Shown piece after piece: positions 1 to 14,994 of a DNA stretch of 64,000 bases. The notes beneath the pieces were generated by a model. That model saw nothing but the letters and a program-made list of their open reading frames with translations, had not been told where the DNA came from and did not search any database. This stretch comes from Apostichopus japonicus (lineage: Eukaryota > Echinodermata > Holothuroidea > Aspidochirotida > Stichopodidae): positions 20,243,001-20,307,000 of the forward strand of contig NC_092568.1 of the NCBI RefSeq assembly GCF_037975245.1, written 5' to 3'. The translations under genes were made by a program, and so were the position numbers. Within the stretch, counting starts at the first letter, position 1. Each line of letters starts with the position of its first letter.

Positions 1-27
1 ATAAAGCACAATGGATCAATACTTATA

Positions 28-1019
28 CACTGGCGGATCCAAGGGGGGGCCAATGGGGGCCATGCCCCCCCCAAAGGTGAGCCAAAAAGTGTTTCCGAAC
101 ATCCGCTAAATCATATGATTGGAAATTAAAAAAATCGAGAGGAATAGCAGTGATAGACTAGTCTAAACCTTTTTGTTTTCTGGTTTAAAATTAAATGCAG
201 AGCTACCAACTGACCCGCAATTCCGCAATTCTCACACCCAAACCCGCTGACCCGCACAAGCGTCCGAAAAAACCGCATTGTAATTGTCAAGTATACATAA
301 AAAAATTTGCATAAATTTTTGACTTAGCAACCATCATTCCTTAGCATTTAGCATAATAGAGTATAAAACCTCCTTTACAGCATCATTTGAACCTCAAATT
401 AGCCTATATTTCTTTTCATTGGGGCGAGCAGCGAACATTTTCATGCCACGGGAAAGAATGAATTATCACCTACTATTCAATTTATTGATGTTACACACAA
501 AAAAAAATGCATATTTCTCAGAAAATTTTGGGTGACAAAAGCCTTTCTAAGTGCCACCATTTTACATGTAAGCATCACCAGGATTCAAAAAAAAAATCAA
601 AAGGGGAGGAGGACACTCCTCCCCCTTATACCCCTCCCCCAGGACGGCGATTCGTGGCATGGACCAGCATTTGCCTTCTCAAGAGTTGGGAGCTATGTAA
701 ATGTATGAGCATGAGGATTTACAGTTTAACACCATTTTGCAGTTACAGGCTGGTTGTAAGAAATTTATAACCTATGAGAAATCAAATTTCTTGCGAAAGA
801 TGATCCCAACTTTGTTTTATAAACATTTTAGAAAATTACACCTGGGAAACATTTTTTTAGAAGTAAATTAAAATCACCATTGAACACTTTTGTCGCACCA
901 AATTGCATCTGACGGAATTCAGCAATAGAAAATTTTCACCCCTCCCCTTAGACCCCTCCCCCATATCACTCTAATGCCACTTTGGCCCCTCCCAAACAAA
1001 GGCCCTGGATCGGCCAGTG
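28..1019. mobile_element. possible hAT-like non-autonomous DNA transposon
   Basis: The left end reads CACTGGCGGATCCAAGG and the right end, read inward on the other strand, reads CACTGGCCGATCCAGGG, so the ends form an imperfect inverted repeat of about 17 bp. The interior holds blocks of C-rich and G-rich sequence and the phrase ACCAAATTGCATCTGA (about 898-913), which recurs in the MITE at 45109-45472. No transposase is visible; the 87-codon open frame at 507-770 is low-complexity. The 8 bp on the two sides do not match, so a target duplication is not visible and the borders are approximate. The hAT assignment is inferred from end sequence only. Confidence 0.45.
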
Positions 1020-1029
1020 AAAGTGGACG

Positions 1030-1172
1030 CTATCGTCGGTTAAATAAGGGTGGCGCTCTAACTGACACGTCGAACGTCGGTTAAAGAAGCATTGTACTAT
1101 AGTGCTTAAATAAGTGTTGCTTAGTGTGTGAAGTGTTGCCCGATCATCGGTTAAATAAAGATGGCGCTTTTT
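1030..1172. repeat. degenerate short tandem repeat
   Basis: Three imperfect copies of a motif around TCGGTTAAATAAGG-TGGCGCT occur at about 1035, 1076 and 1147. No gene is visible. Confidence 0.4.
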
Positions 1173-2629
1173 TATGTATCTGGCCGGTCTGCGAGACCAC
1201 TTTGTTGCTATTATAGAAAGAATATAAATGATTATACAGATTCGATTTCATATACAAAGTCTACCTAAGAAACCAAAGACATATTAGAGGGTATGTATTG
1301 ATTTCCTTTACTCAATCGATTTTACCTTCTGATCCACTTTATTGCTATTCACGGTATCGATCTCGGTCTCGATACAATGTGGAGTCACATCTCGGACCTT
1401 GCTGTTCTCGAACATTTATATAGGTCACGCATACGGGTACCTAAATTCTAAAATGGCCGAAAAGCCGCAACTTTACCTATATGTTGGATACCAGACCATA
1501 ATAGTTTACATTGCATTAATTAATTTCAAATACGCGGTGTCATGTGTTCAATGGAAGTCAAAAGACAAGACTTGGGCAATTAACCAAAATGTCCGAAAAT
1601 GTGTTGCAATCTCAGCTTATAACAGTTAAAAGGATATTCCTATATGCCGAAAGATGATTGCATGGCAACATTGTTCCTCCAAATTGTACGTTCTTTTGGC
1701 TGCTGTGAGCAAAATAGCTGAACTGAGTGGTCACAGGCCTATACCCATATAGGACGTAATTTTAGTTTGAATGAGTATCTTTTGAATAATTCTTAAAGAC
1801 CGTATATTAGTTAACGTAACATGTCAAAGGTCATAACGGCCAGTGAGGTCAAGGCTCGAGTACGTCAGTTTGTTGGTTGCATGACTAACAATGTCCTACA
1901 GAGTGATCATGACATCGTAGTGGTCACGATTCTCAAATTTTGGATGAGATCAGCAACTCTATTGGATTGTATTTATATTTCACTTTGTATAGCATATTTC
2001 AGTGCAATACTGCTGACCCTCAATAACGCACTTGTTGTCGTTTACAGAATGCTTAACATTTTTCTCTTTTTGTTTGTTGTCGTTGCAAAATGTGTCCTTA
2101 AAGTGAATAAAGTCTTACTCGCCAATTTCTGTAAGGGATAACTTTATCTATCACGATATCATCAACAACAAAATATATTCTTAGCAAGCTCAATTTCTAG
2201 CAGATATAGGCCTATACTAAGGACGCTTATACAATGGTTCCTGGCAGATAAATAAAAAGGAAAGAAGACTTCTTTTGTTTGTCTATTTTGATAAAGAAAC
2301 ATTTTCTACACCTTTTAAGATGCAATGAAACATGGGTATGCTTATGAAATGGATACTACCAGCTAAGTATACACGTTCCGTTTGCAAGCTTTCGGCTTCA
2401 ATTGTAAGAATCAGTCACTCTCTCCGAACGTTAGTATCATTTCAGTGCTACAACGGAATGCCATGCATCCAATCAACACAGCGCAGTTGCAGACCTGTGT
2501 GTCCAACGACGTATAGTGAAATAAGTTTCTATTTTAAGACAGCAAAGTTTGTCGCCCCCTATTTTTTAAGGTAGATACTTTTACACTAAACATGTTGATC
2601 CCATCTTTCTGCATTTGTTTGTGCAGGAA

Positions 2630-2635
<6 letters not shown>
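1173..2635. other. no recognisable gene
   Basis: AT-rich unique-looking sequence. The longest open frame (1821-2141, plus, 106 codons) is hydrophobic in its second half but resembles nothing I know and has no supporting splice or start context. I see no RNA gene or repeat here. Confidence 0.4.

Positions 2636-2668
<33 letters not shown>
2636..2668. repeat. (TA)n microsatellite
   Basis: Nearly pure TA dinucleotides, with a second shorter run at about 2680-2699. They lie at the 3' tail side of the minus-strand SINE that follows. Confidence 0.9.
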
Positions 2669-2671
<3 letters not shown>

Positions 2672-2695
2672 GAAAATCGTATATATATATATATA

Positions 2696-2830
2696 TATAA
2701 TTGAAATCGTAGTGAGTTTGAAAATCAAGAACAGTGAAAAAACTTCCAGCCTCCACCGGGATTCGAACCCGGGCCTCCCGCTTTATGTGCGGACACCCTA
2801 ACCACTAGGCTATGGACGCTGATTTTATGT
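2696..2830 (-). mobile_element. tRNA-derived SINE, family A, minus strand
   Basis: Read on the minus strand, the head begins near 2823 and has a Pol III A-box-like segment (TAGCCTAGTGGTTAGG) and a B box (GGGTTCGAATCCC). A tRNA-like acceptor stem pairs 6 of 7 positions. The anticodon-stem equivalent still pairs, but the loop lacks the usual U33, so this is not a functional tRNA. After the head comes a body through TTTTTTCACTGTTC and then a TA-rich tail at 2636-2699. Related copies are at 11631-11753 (minus), 14353-14440 (plus) and 39885-39990 (minus). Confidence 0.75.
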
Positions 2831-3018
<188 letters not shown>

Positions 3019-3379
3019 ACTGGATCCGGACATAGGTTAACATCCTACAAATTGGGGTATAGGCTTACATTTTGGTCATGTGATCAAATCCCACGGTAGG
3101 AGCATGTTGGGTTACATTGGTGAACACCAACCACAAAGCAACACATATATAGAGTGCATACCTCTAAGGGCCTTTTTGTGACCGGTAATGAATGTGTATA
3201 ACCCTTGTGGTTAACCTATGCCCAAACGTCATTTAATATCCCTTTTATGAGATATATGTTAACAAAGGAACATTATAGTGTTATTACGTATGGGAGATAT
3301 AGGTAGTATGCCAGGTAGTATTCATATACACATATATGGAATTGTAAAGTCACACGTATAGGGATCGCATTTCTTTCAG

Positions 3380-4450
3380 TGGTGTCATGAAAGTGGTGTC
3401 GATGGATTTAATGATCGGGGAGGGGGTGAGGAGAGGCATGAATAGGAGGTATGGGTGTAGTGGTGATTATGCATGCGCATAACCAGAAACTTGTCAAAGG
3501 GGAAGGCCGAATAATAAGGCATGGTTTCTGGAAACCGTGGTGCTATGATCGGGGAGGGGCGGGGGTGAGGAGGGGGATGCATGCCGGACGTATGGGTGTA
3601 GTGGTAATCATGAACGCGCAGCCAGAAATTTGTCAAGGGGGGAGGCCGAATAAAATAAGGCATGGTTTCTGGAAACCGTGGTGTCATGGAAGTGGTGTAG
3701 GTGGATGTGATGATCAGGGAGGGTGGGGGAGCGGGGTGAGGAGGGACATGAATGGGAAGTATGGGTGTAGTGGTAATCACGCAGGCGCATAGCCAGAAAT
3801 TTTTCAAGGGGGAGGTGGGATGCCGAATCATAAGGCATGGTTTCTGAACACCGTAGTGTCTTGGAAGTGGTGTTGGTGGATTTGATAATCAGGAAGGGGG
3901 TGAGGAGGGGCATGGATGAGAGGAATGGGTGCAGAAGTATATCATGCAGGCACGTTGTCAGAAAATTGTCAACGGGGAAGGGTGTGCAACTCATAAGGCA
4001 TGGTTTCTGGCCATCATGCTGACATGAAAGTGGTGTAAGTTTGATGATGGGGGAGGGCGGTGAGGAGGGACATGGATGTGGAGGTATGGTGAAGTGGTAA
4101 TCATGCATGCGATTGCCAGAAATTTGTCAGGGAGGGGGTGGGGTGAATCATAAGGCATGGTTTCTGGACACCGTAGTGTCATGAAAGTAGTGTAGGGGGA
4201 TTTGATGATCGGGGAGGGGGGGGGGTGAGGAGGGACATGGATTGGAGGAATGGGTGTAGTGGTAATCATTTAGGTGCGCAGCCAGAAATTGTCAAGGGCG
4301 GGGGCGGGGGGAGTGCAAAACATGAGGCATGGTTTCTGGACACCATGCTGACATGGAAGTGGTATAGGTGGATTTGATTATCGGGTAGGGGGCTGAGGAG
4401 GGGTATGGGTGAGAGGTATGGGTGTAGCGGTAATCACGCAGGCGTAAAGA
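3380..4450. repeat. minisatellite, 141-175 bp unit, about 6 copies
   Basis: The block GGCATGGTTTCTGG recurs at about 3519, 3660, 3835, 3998, 4155 and 4327, giving unit lengths of 141, 175, 163, 157 and 172 bp. Each unit also carries GGGTGTAGTGGTAATCATG, a segment like GCGCATAGCCAGAAATTTG, and a G-rich GGGGAGGGGGTGAGGAGG block. The AGCCAGAAATTTG segment resembles the terminus of the MITE at 18099. Open frames on both strands (up to 166 codons) follow the repeat and its strand bias and are not credible genes. Confidence 0.85.
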
Positions 4451-4532
4451 TATGCATTACCACTAAACTTTACTACTAAATAGCTTGTATACAATATTTG
4501 AGAAATAAACAATGTAGGCATATATTCATGAT

Positions 4533-4538
<6 letters not shown>

Positions 4539-4578
<40 letters not shown>

Positions 4579-4596
4579 AGGCATATATTCATGATA

Positions 4597-4693
<97 letters not shown>

Positions 4694-4722
4694 ATCTATA
4701 TATATCAATCTATATATATATA
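4539..4722. repeat. (TA)n microsatellites with a duplicated spacer
   Basis: Two long TA runs (about 4539-4576 and 4600-4691) are separated by a copy of the sequence that precedes the first run (GGCATATATTCATGAT). This looks like a local duplication of unique sequence plus tract. Confidence 0.9.
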
Positions 4723-4723
4723 T

Positions 4724-7220
4724 ATATTCGCCTCCGTTGTCCAATGCTGATTTATATGAGGTGACTTTCAAAATTGTTATGAAAATCCTTGTTTTTTTTT
4801 TTTTAAATACGGGTATGAGGTAAGCAAACCTTTACGTCTGGGTATATCGAAATGCCCCCTATCTAAAGATAACGGCGTTTTGTCAATATTTATTGGCTCG
4901 AAATGAATCTTCCCGAGAAAAAAATATTTTCTGTCGATCAAATCTAGAAGACATCCAAACATGTTAATTTTTATGCACACATTCCTCAGTTTATATAGTT
5001 TCACGAAAGATTCGGCCAAAATTTCGATGGTAATCATTCCATAAGAATATCGAAAAGGTAATTTACGATCGATTTAATAAGGACTATAAGTGAAAATAGT
5101 CGATTTTTCAATTTCCGGAGAGCTAGGTCCCAGTTGCCTAACGGAAACCTTTCCAAGCTCTGTCACTGGTCGTTTAGTGAACCTTGTTAAAGAGGGCACT
5201 CAACGCATATGAAATATATTAATATACAATAACCAGTTAGTATTTTATCACCATCCGTTTCATTTTTGAAGAAAAAATGTACGATTACAACATTGAACCC
5301 TTCTATACCTTAGCTTTCAACTTCCGGGGAACACAAAACCGGAAAACATTTATGCATAACACAGGGTTTGATTTGACTGTTTTGAAATCACGTATCATAG
5401 GCAAGGAAAATGAGCAGACTAGGACAGAATATTCCATACACCTTGGAAAGAGAGGTAACATACAATTTAACGCCTCACCGAGTTTACGAACAACACATTG
5501 AACGTATATTGTGTGGCTATAAGAGTATCCTGACCAAATCTGAGAAATTCGAATTTTAGCCCCCAATTTTGTAAGGCTATATGATTTTTTCAAATTTTCT
5601 GCCAAAATTGAGACATTTTTAATTACACCGAAAATCATGCGTAGGATAGGTGGCGCCATTCCGCTTCCCTATCGTGTAAAATGAGTTTTGTAATAACTCC
5701 CTACTCTGATGATGATAACTGTACTGTGATGGAAAAGCAAAATTGAACGCCTTGCCTTGTGTCATTGACATATGTAAATTTTATTACATTTCTTGCAGAA
5801 AGACTTTGTATAGGTCACTTTTGACTCGACGGAAACTCGTTTCAATTTCCGTTCCCGAGCAGTCGGCATGTGCCATTGTTTTCAAGTATTTGCGTGAGGT
5901 TGGAATGACTCACACAAGTTGATAATGTCACTTGAGGTCAGAGGAGTGCCTCGATCCGCTTAGTCGGCCTATAACTCTCGTTTCATGTTGCAATGACTTT
6001 CCTATTCGGTAATATCACTCTCTGCATCAGAGTTTTACCTTCTGACGTAAAATTTCATGCGTCTGTGTCCATTGTTGTCTGTAAGAAGAAACAACCGTTC
6101 TAAACAACAATGACATTTCTACTTTATATGCCTATACCGAAGAGACATCGAAGAACAAAATGTTTCACTAAAAATATTCGCAATTAGTGATGTTTATATA
6201 CGGTTCAGTATGCAAACGTGGGCGTGTGTGTGTATGTTGGCTTATGCATGAAAAGTTAAGTACTGATAAATAGCAGTCATGCTTCTGTCAGCTTTATTTG
6301 CTGCGGAAATTGATACAACTTTCTGTCTTAAAAGAGCAGCATAGGCATTTTTCCCATGTTAACATTATCATGGTAAAGGGAAAGTGAAGTTCAATGAATG
6401 ACCAACTTGTCAGTTATCCAGCGATAAGGGGTTTCTTTCACCTAATATGAGAATTACAAGACTACACAAAGCACATCATTTTCATGATTCGGTGTATTAG
6501 TCAATGAGGCATTTAATATTGAGTCTGCTACCACAAAGACGCACCACAAATTTGACAGCGCCCTCTAAAATTGTTCTCATAGCTTAAAGTATCAGGTGGC
6601 ATACTCCTATTAGAGTTTATATCCATCCGCCCGATTGTTCTCCTGTTTCAGGAAAAGTGCCAAAAAGGAGCATGAGAACATCTTTTTTGACCTGTTATCA
6701 ATTAGGATCTTCTTTCTTGGGGGCTTGAATTTTGAAGAGCATGAATAAAAGTACATGTGGTGCAAAAATCGGGTCAATTGTGCCAATTGTAGACCCCTTT
6801 AGGCTTCCCAGGAGCAGCGTACGAAAATTGTTTACTACTGAATGAAGATGTTTGTTTACAAGTGGCGAAAACTTCAGGCTCTGATAGCAAAAACTCTGCG
6901 CGGTCATGGTACGGAAAATTGATGAACTTCTATCTAGACTCAGAGACCACATTACTTATGTGATTTAATGGGCGTATGCTACCATAAATGGTCTTTAGGG
7001 TTCAGGTAGTGAGAACTTCTACAAGGACTTTAAGACCACATAAATATATATAGCCTAACAGAGCAAAACCAAGCCTTCGAAGAGAGCCTGCGGAAACATG
7101 CCCAGAGGGTATAACACTCCGTTTGTTGAATTATATGTGTATATATGTCTGTCGTGTGTGTAACACTATAATATACGATATTTTAGTATCAGACCAGTAT
7201 CAAGAGATCTGATACTTTAA
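4724..7220. other. no recognisable gene
   Basis: Unique-looking AT-rich sequence. Open frames are below 120 codons and overlap one another on opposite strands without recognisable content. No splice-linked exons were found. Confidence 0.4.
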
Positions 7221-7225
7221 TGCAA

Positions 7226-7505
7226 AGGCGTGGTTCAGCGGTTAGAGTGTCCGCCTCACATACCTTAGGTTCCTGGTTCAAAATTCTAGCAGGAGCCAGA
7301 TACTTTTAACCTATTCAAAAATGGTACTCTTTCTGGTTTGTGAATTGGGAAAAGGGGTTTGTTACTGTTCTTCACTTGATTTGGAAACAACTAAGTGATG
7401 TCGAGTGGGGTGCCTTAGCCCACCACAGTATTCGAGAAAGTGGTCAGTTGCTGGAGTTGCCCTCTTGTCCGCCCGGGACGAGAGTGTAGCCCCAGCATCT
7501 GACCA
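7226..7505 (+). mobile_element. tRNA-derived SINE, family B, plus strand
   Basis: The head at about 7226-7300 has an A-box-like segment (TGGTTCAGCGGTTAGAGTG) and a B-box-like segment (TGGTTCAAAATTC), spaced as in a tRNA. The acceptor-like ends GGCGTGG and AGGAGCC pair poorly. The sequence to about 7505 may be the SINE body, judged by its unlike, GC-richer composition; the 3' border is a guess. It differs in sequence from family A. Confidence 0.55.
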
Positions 7506-8340
7506 TGCTTAATGGCAGTCCCGGGAGCAGGATTGAGAGCAAATTCATACCACTGTGTCATTATTCTCTGAATACTCATCCAAAAAGAGGATTTAGGCTA
7601 GATTTAAGCTGGTGTTCATCCACGATCTTGACACGGAAAGGATTCAAAATCCTTGGGTATATCTTAACTCAACTAGAATGTGGAAAAGCCTTTGATTTTT
7701 AGTTGTTGGCAAAAGTCATTTGATACATACAGCAATCAGCGGTAAAAATGAATTATTTCAAGAGGGGAATCTTTTGCAAATCCTTTGTACCATGTGGATA
7801 AACCATTAATAGTACAAACTAGATGGAACTTGGTCAGCAGAAGTGGCAAATGTGAACACCTTTCCAAAAAAATATCTTGAGAAGTGAAAATCTCATAATT
7901 AGTACGTGAATGCCTCTCCTTGCGTGAAAGAAATCTATACGTTTTGGTGACAGTTGAGGGGCACTTGAGGTTAGTCAACAGAGGTAAATATTACCCCAAA
8001 AAAAACCTGTTCGATAACTCAAGAAGGGAAACATGTAGAGTTCTCATACTTAGTATGCGGTTCTTTTTTGATTGAAACCAAATTGGGTATATTCTAGTTT
8101 GATTCATTTCAAGTTCAGGCAGTTACATTAAATTTTAATTTGCAAAGAAAGCCTCAAATCTTTAAAAATTTTGTAATGTACCACTAAAAAAAAGGTGATA
8201 TTTTGACATCATGGAAATCTCATTGCACTTGAAATTGTGTTCTATTGTAATATTTAGTGGAAAACAATTAGTGCATTTGGTTAATACTGTGTAACATCGT
8301 CATTCTAACAGGATGATACACAACAGGCAGAGGCAGAGAG
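7506..8340. other. no recognisable gene; upstream region of the lectin
   Basis: AT-rich sequence without supported genes. It lies just upstream of the C-type lectin, so regulatory sites may be here, but none is recognisable by eye. Confidence 0.3.
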
Positions 8341-8412
8341 GTGATGACTACATGTCTTTTTTATTTTGAAATTGAGAGTCTAAATTGTATGCTTTCCATT
8401 ATAGGGATTTAT

Positions 8413-8415
<3 letters not shown>

Positions 8416-8449
<34 letters not shown>
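8416..8449. repeat. (TA)n microsatellite upstream of the lectin start
   Basis: About 34 bp of TA repeat lie 144 bp before the lectin ATG, followed by a run of ATTCATTTCATC-like repeats (8450-8492). It could contain the core promoter, but no separate TATA box can be distinguished. Confidence 0.85.
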
Positions 8450-8452
<3 letters not shown>

Positions 8453-8592
8453 TCATTTCATCATTTCATTTCATATTCATTTCATCATTCATCAACGATA
8501 ATGGTTTTATATTATCGGATAAAACCAGGAACTGGGAATCATTCAAGCCATTCATTCATCGCGAATTGAAGATCCAACAACTACTACCCAAG

Positions 8593-12328
<3,736 letters not shown>

Positions 12329-13341
12329 TTGATATGTGGAGAAGGAAAAGAAACATGGAATAACAACAATTTGAAGTAGACAAAGTATACTTTGGTAGTG
12401 AAACTCGTTACTGTTACAATTAACTTTCTTTTTCTTTTTTCTTCTAATCCTCTTCCCGAAGTCATTTTACTCGGCATACACATTCTTTCCTGCAGGCATA
12501 GTAATCTCCATATTTGTGCGTAGTTATTGCTTTTAGACGAAATCTACGGGATTTCATAATTGATGCACATTGACACTTGAACAAAAGCATTTATGTTTTG
12601 TTTGTTATGTCATGTTTGTGTTAATTCCTTTAAGCTTTAAAAGCAGTGACTTTGTGGTGGGACGTATGATATGTGAATTAATGCAGTCTGTTAGATGTTC
12701 CTTCAGCTGATATTAATAACAGAGACACCCTGTAGCAATAGCCAATTAAAAAAATACAATTGACATTTAACTCGAATGTATTCCATTTCTTAATGAAATA
12801 TTCTTTTGCGAAGTGGCGACAGATATAATGATCGGTGGTCAGACACAATCATTTCTAACGCCCACCCCTCCCCCACTCTCACATGAACACACCTTAAAAT
12901 CAAAATCCAATTTTGCAAGGGAAATCAACAGCTAGGTGAATGTCGATATAATTGTCTTAAACGTATATCTGGAATAAATGCATGGTCAAGTGAAGACCTG
13001 TAGTGACGGATCACTTTCACAGTAAACGGCGTGGCCTTTCCAACATACTAGCTGAGGGAAGGGGGACGGGGGGGGGTCTTCCCGCCTCTCCCAGTCGCAT
13101 GGGCCACACAGTAGGACAGTTTACTCCCAGTCTTGTAAAAACGATTACTTTTCCATATGATTAATTCTGATTTATTAAAAATAAAATAAACCTGGTCAAC
13201 ATATCTCATTTTATCATATATAAAACTATATAAATGACTATGGAAAAATCTGGAAATCTTTGACCTTCACCCACATAAAAAAAATAAGTCCTCATATTGC
13301 TCCCGAATTCTCTATCCATTTATACAAACAAAGAGTCAGAT
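12329..13341. other. lectin 3' UTR and intergenic sequence
   Basis: The first few hundred bases are probably lectin 3' UTR, with ATTAAA at 12745. No further gene is visible. Confidence 0.4.
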
Positions 13342-13463
13342 CAGTGGCTGACAAAAGGAGGAAGGATTGGCTGGGGTCATGGTCACCCTCTATCGTATCT
13401 CGGGGAAACCCCCCCCCCCCTCCTACAACCCTCACCACTCTTGAAATCCTATGCACGCCACTG
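13342..13463. mobile_element. possible short hAT-like MITE
   Basis: The left end CAGTGGCTGACAAAAGG and the right end, read inward as CAGTGGCGTGCATAGG, share the first seven bases. The interior has a poly-C block. The flanking 8 bp (AGTCAGAT and AGCAGCTG) match only in part, so a target duplication is not proven. Confidence 0.35.
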
Positions 13464-14262
13464 AGCAGCTGTCAAATAAACTGATAAATTACCCTCAATG
13501 AGAAACGGTCAACTAAATGATTGTCTACATTTACGTATTAATTGTCTCTTGGTCTTTGTAACTCCCTTAATGAAATTAGGTAAAAACGTTACAACAATGT
13601 CGTAAGACAGTGAGGGGGCAGAACTCCGGCGGAATTTTTTTTGAGGCGGGAGGGGGGTTGGGAGTTTAAGTTTTGTAGTGTTACGGTGGCCTAAATGGAA
13701 CGTTGGAGATTTTAACTTTTCATCTCCAAATTTGGACTTATCTTATCTCCGAAATAGTTTCTCGAAAGTTCAACAATTTTCTCAATATTGCGCTTAATTT
13801 TCGGAAAACTGACTTGTTCTTTCGAAATTTCAACTGTTTATCTCAAATTTCTTCTTGAATATTTGGACTTCTTTATCAAAGTTCGATTATTTACTCAAGA
13901 TTTGGACATCATAATGTCAACTGTTTGTGTTAAAGTGTGACCGTTTTCTTATTTTAAAAGATTATGTGTTGGGACGCACGAAATACTACTAAAAGTGCCA
14001 AAGTTTACAAACCAACCGAAGAGCATTCAACCCTCTCACTCTTTCCCTCCACCCACCTCTCTCTCCAGCCTCTCCCTCCACACAATTCTCCCACCCCTCT
14101 CTCTCGTTCTCCTATTTTATATTTACTTATATTCTGTCTTGTGCATGATAGGTTTGTGACAACGTTCCAGTTCACAAAAGGTCGCATCGTGTGATATTAA
14201 TCGAGAAAGAGAAATAAATGTCATGCTGATTATTATCATTTGCAATCTCATCCAAAATGCAG

Positions 14263-14265
<3 letters not shown>
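13464..14265. other. no recognisable gene
   Basis: Between 13700 and 13930 phrases such as TTTGGACTT, TTTCAACTGTTT and TCTCAAAT recur in degenerate form. A CT-rich patch lies at 14030-14115. No coding exon is supported. Confidence 0.35.
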
Positions 14266-14342
<77 letters not shown>

Positions 14343-14350
14343 TATATATA
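14266..14350. repeat. (TA)n microsatellite
   Basis: About 85 bp of TA repeat directly 5' of a truncated plus-strand SINE A copy. Confidence 0.95.
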
Positions 14351-14352
14351 TG

Positions 14353-14440
14353 TAGGGTGTCCGCATATAAGGCGGGAGGCCCGGGTTCGAATCCAGGTGG
14401 AGGCTGGAAGTTTTTTCACTGTTCTGTATTTGGTCATGAA
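14353..14440 (+). mobile_element. truncated tRNA-derived SINE, family A, plus strand
   Basis: Starts at AGGGTGTCCGCATATAAG, so the A box is lost. It keeps the B box GGGTTCGAATCC and the body GGAGGCTGGAAGTTTTTTCAC. Confidence 0.7.
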
Positions 14441-14760
14441 ACTCTTAATTGCCACCCAAGAAACATTTGATGTGTTTTAGTAGAGTTGGTGAGACCTTAA
14501 ATTGTATATTACTTTCTTTTTTTTTCTTCCTAGGAATATAAAATATTCTGTCCTAGTCTGCTTCTTTTCTTGCCACGGATACGTGATTTCAAAGCAGTCA
14601 AATGAGACACTTAAGTATTTATTTTTATTTGATTGATTTGACACTGGCAATTTTAAGTCAGGCAGTAAAAGGCATTCCAAAACATTATCTGACGTGACAA
14701 AATGCAACAAGTGCACTTGAAAATCAGCAAAAGCCTTGGTATTGCAGCCTTCCTCATAAA

Positions 14761-14969
14761 CAGTGGTGAACTTAAAGGGAAGAGGAATGCAATCCCTACC
14801 CCAATATTTGTCTGCCCCACCCCCTCCAAAAAATATTCACGAAATGTCCTTAAACAGAAAATAGCTTTGAGTAGTACTCCCCTTCCCCCCCCCCCCTCCT
14901 TCCATACCCCGGCCTAGTAAAGTATTCACCCCTTCCCTTAAAAAATAGAAGACTCTGGTTACGCCCTTG
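14761..14969. mobile_element. possible degraded hAT-like MITE
   Basis: The right end, read inward, is CAAGGGCGTAACCAGAG, resembling the left end CAAGGGCGTAGGAA of the MITE at 45109. The interior is C-rich with CACCCCCTCC blocks. The left end is poorly conserved and no exact target duplication is seen. Confidence 0.3.
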
Positions 14970-14994
14970 TCCGTAAAAAAAAGGAAAAAATAAC

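Noticed and set aside
1821-2141. 106-codon hydrophobic open frame
   Set aside because: No recognisable family, no splice partners, no codon-use or start-context support.
2741-2826. tRNA gene
   Set aside because: A and B boxes and much of the cloverleaf are present, but the anticodon loop lacks U33, the acceptor stem has a mismatch, and several copies share a non-tRNA body, so it is a SINE.
3385-4269. Overlapping open frames of up to 166 codons, His/Pro/Thr-rich
   Set aside because: They follow a 141-175 bp minisatellite with strong strand bias, appear on both strands, and shift frame between units.
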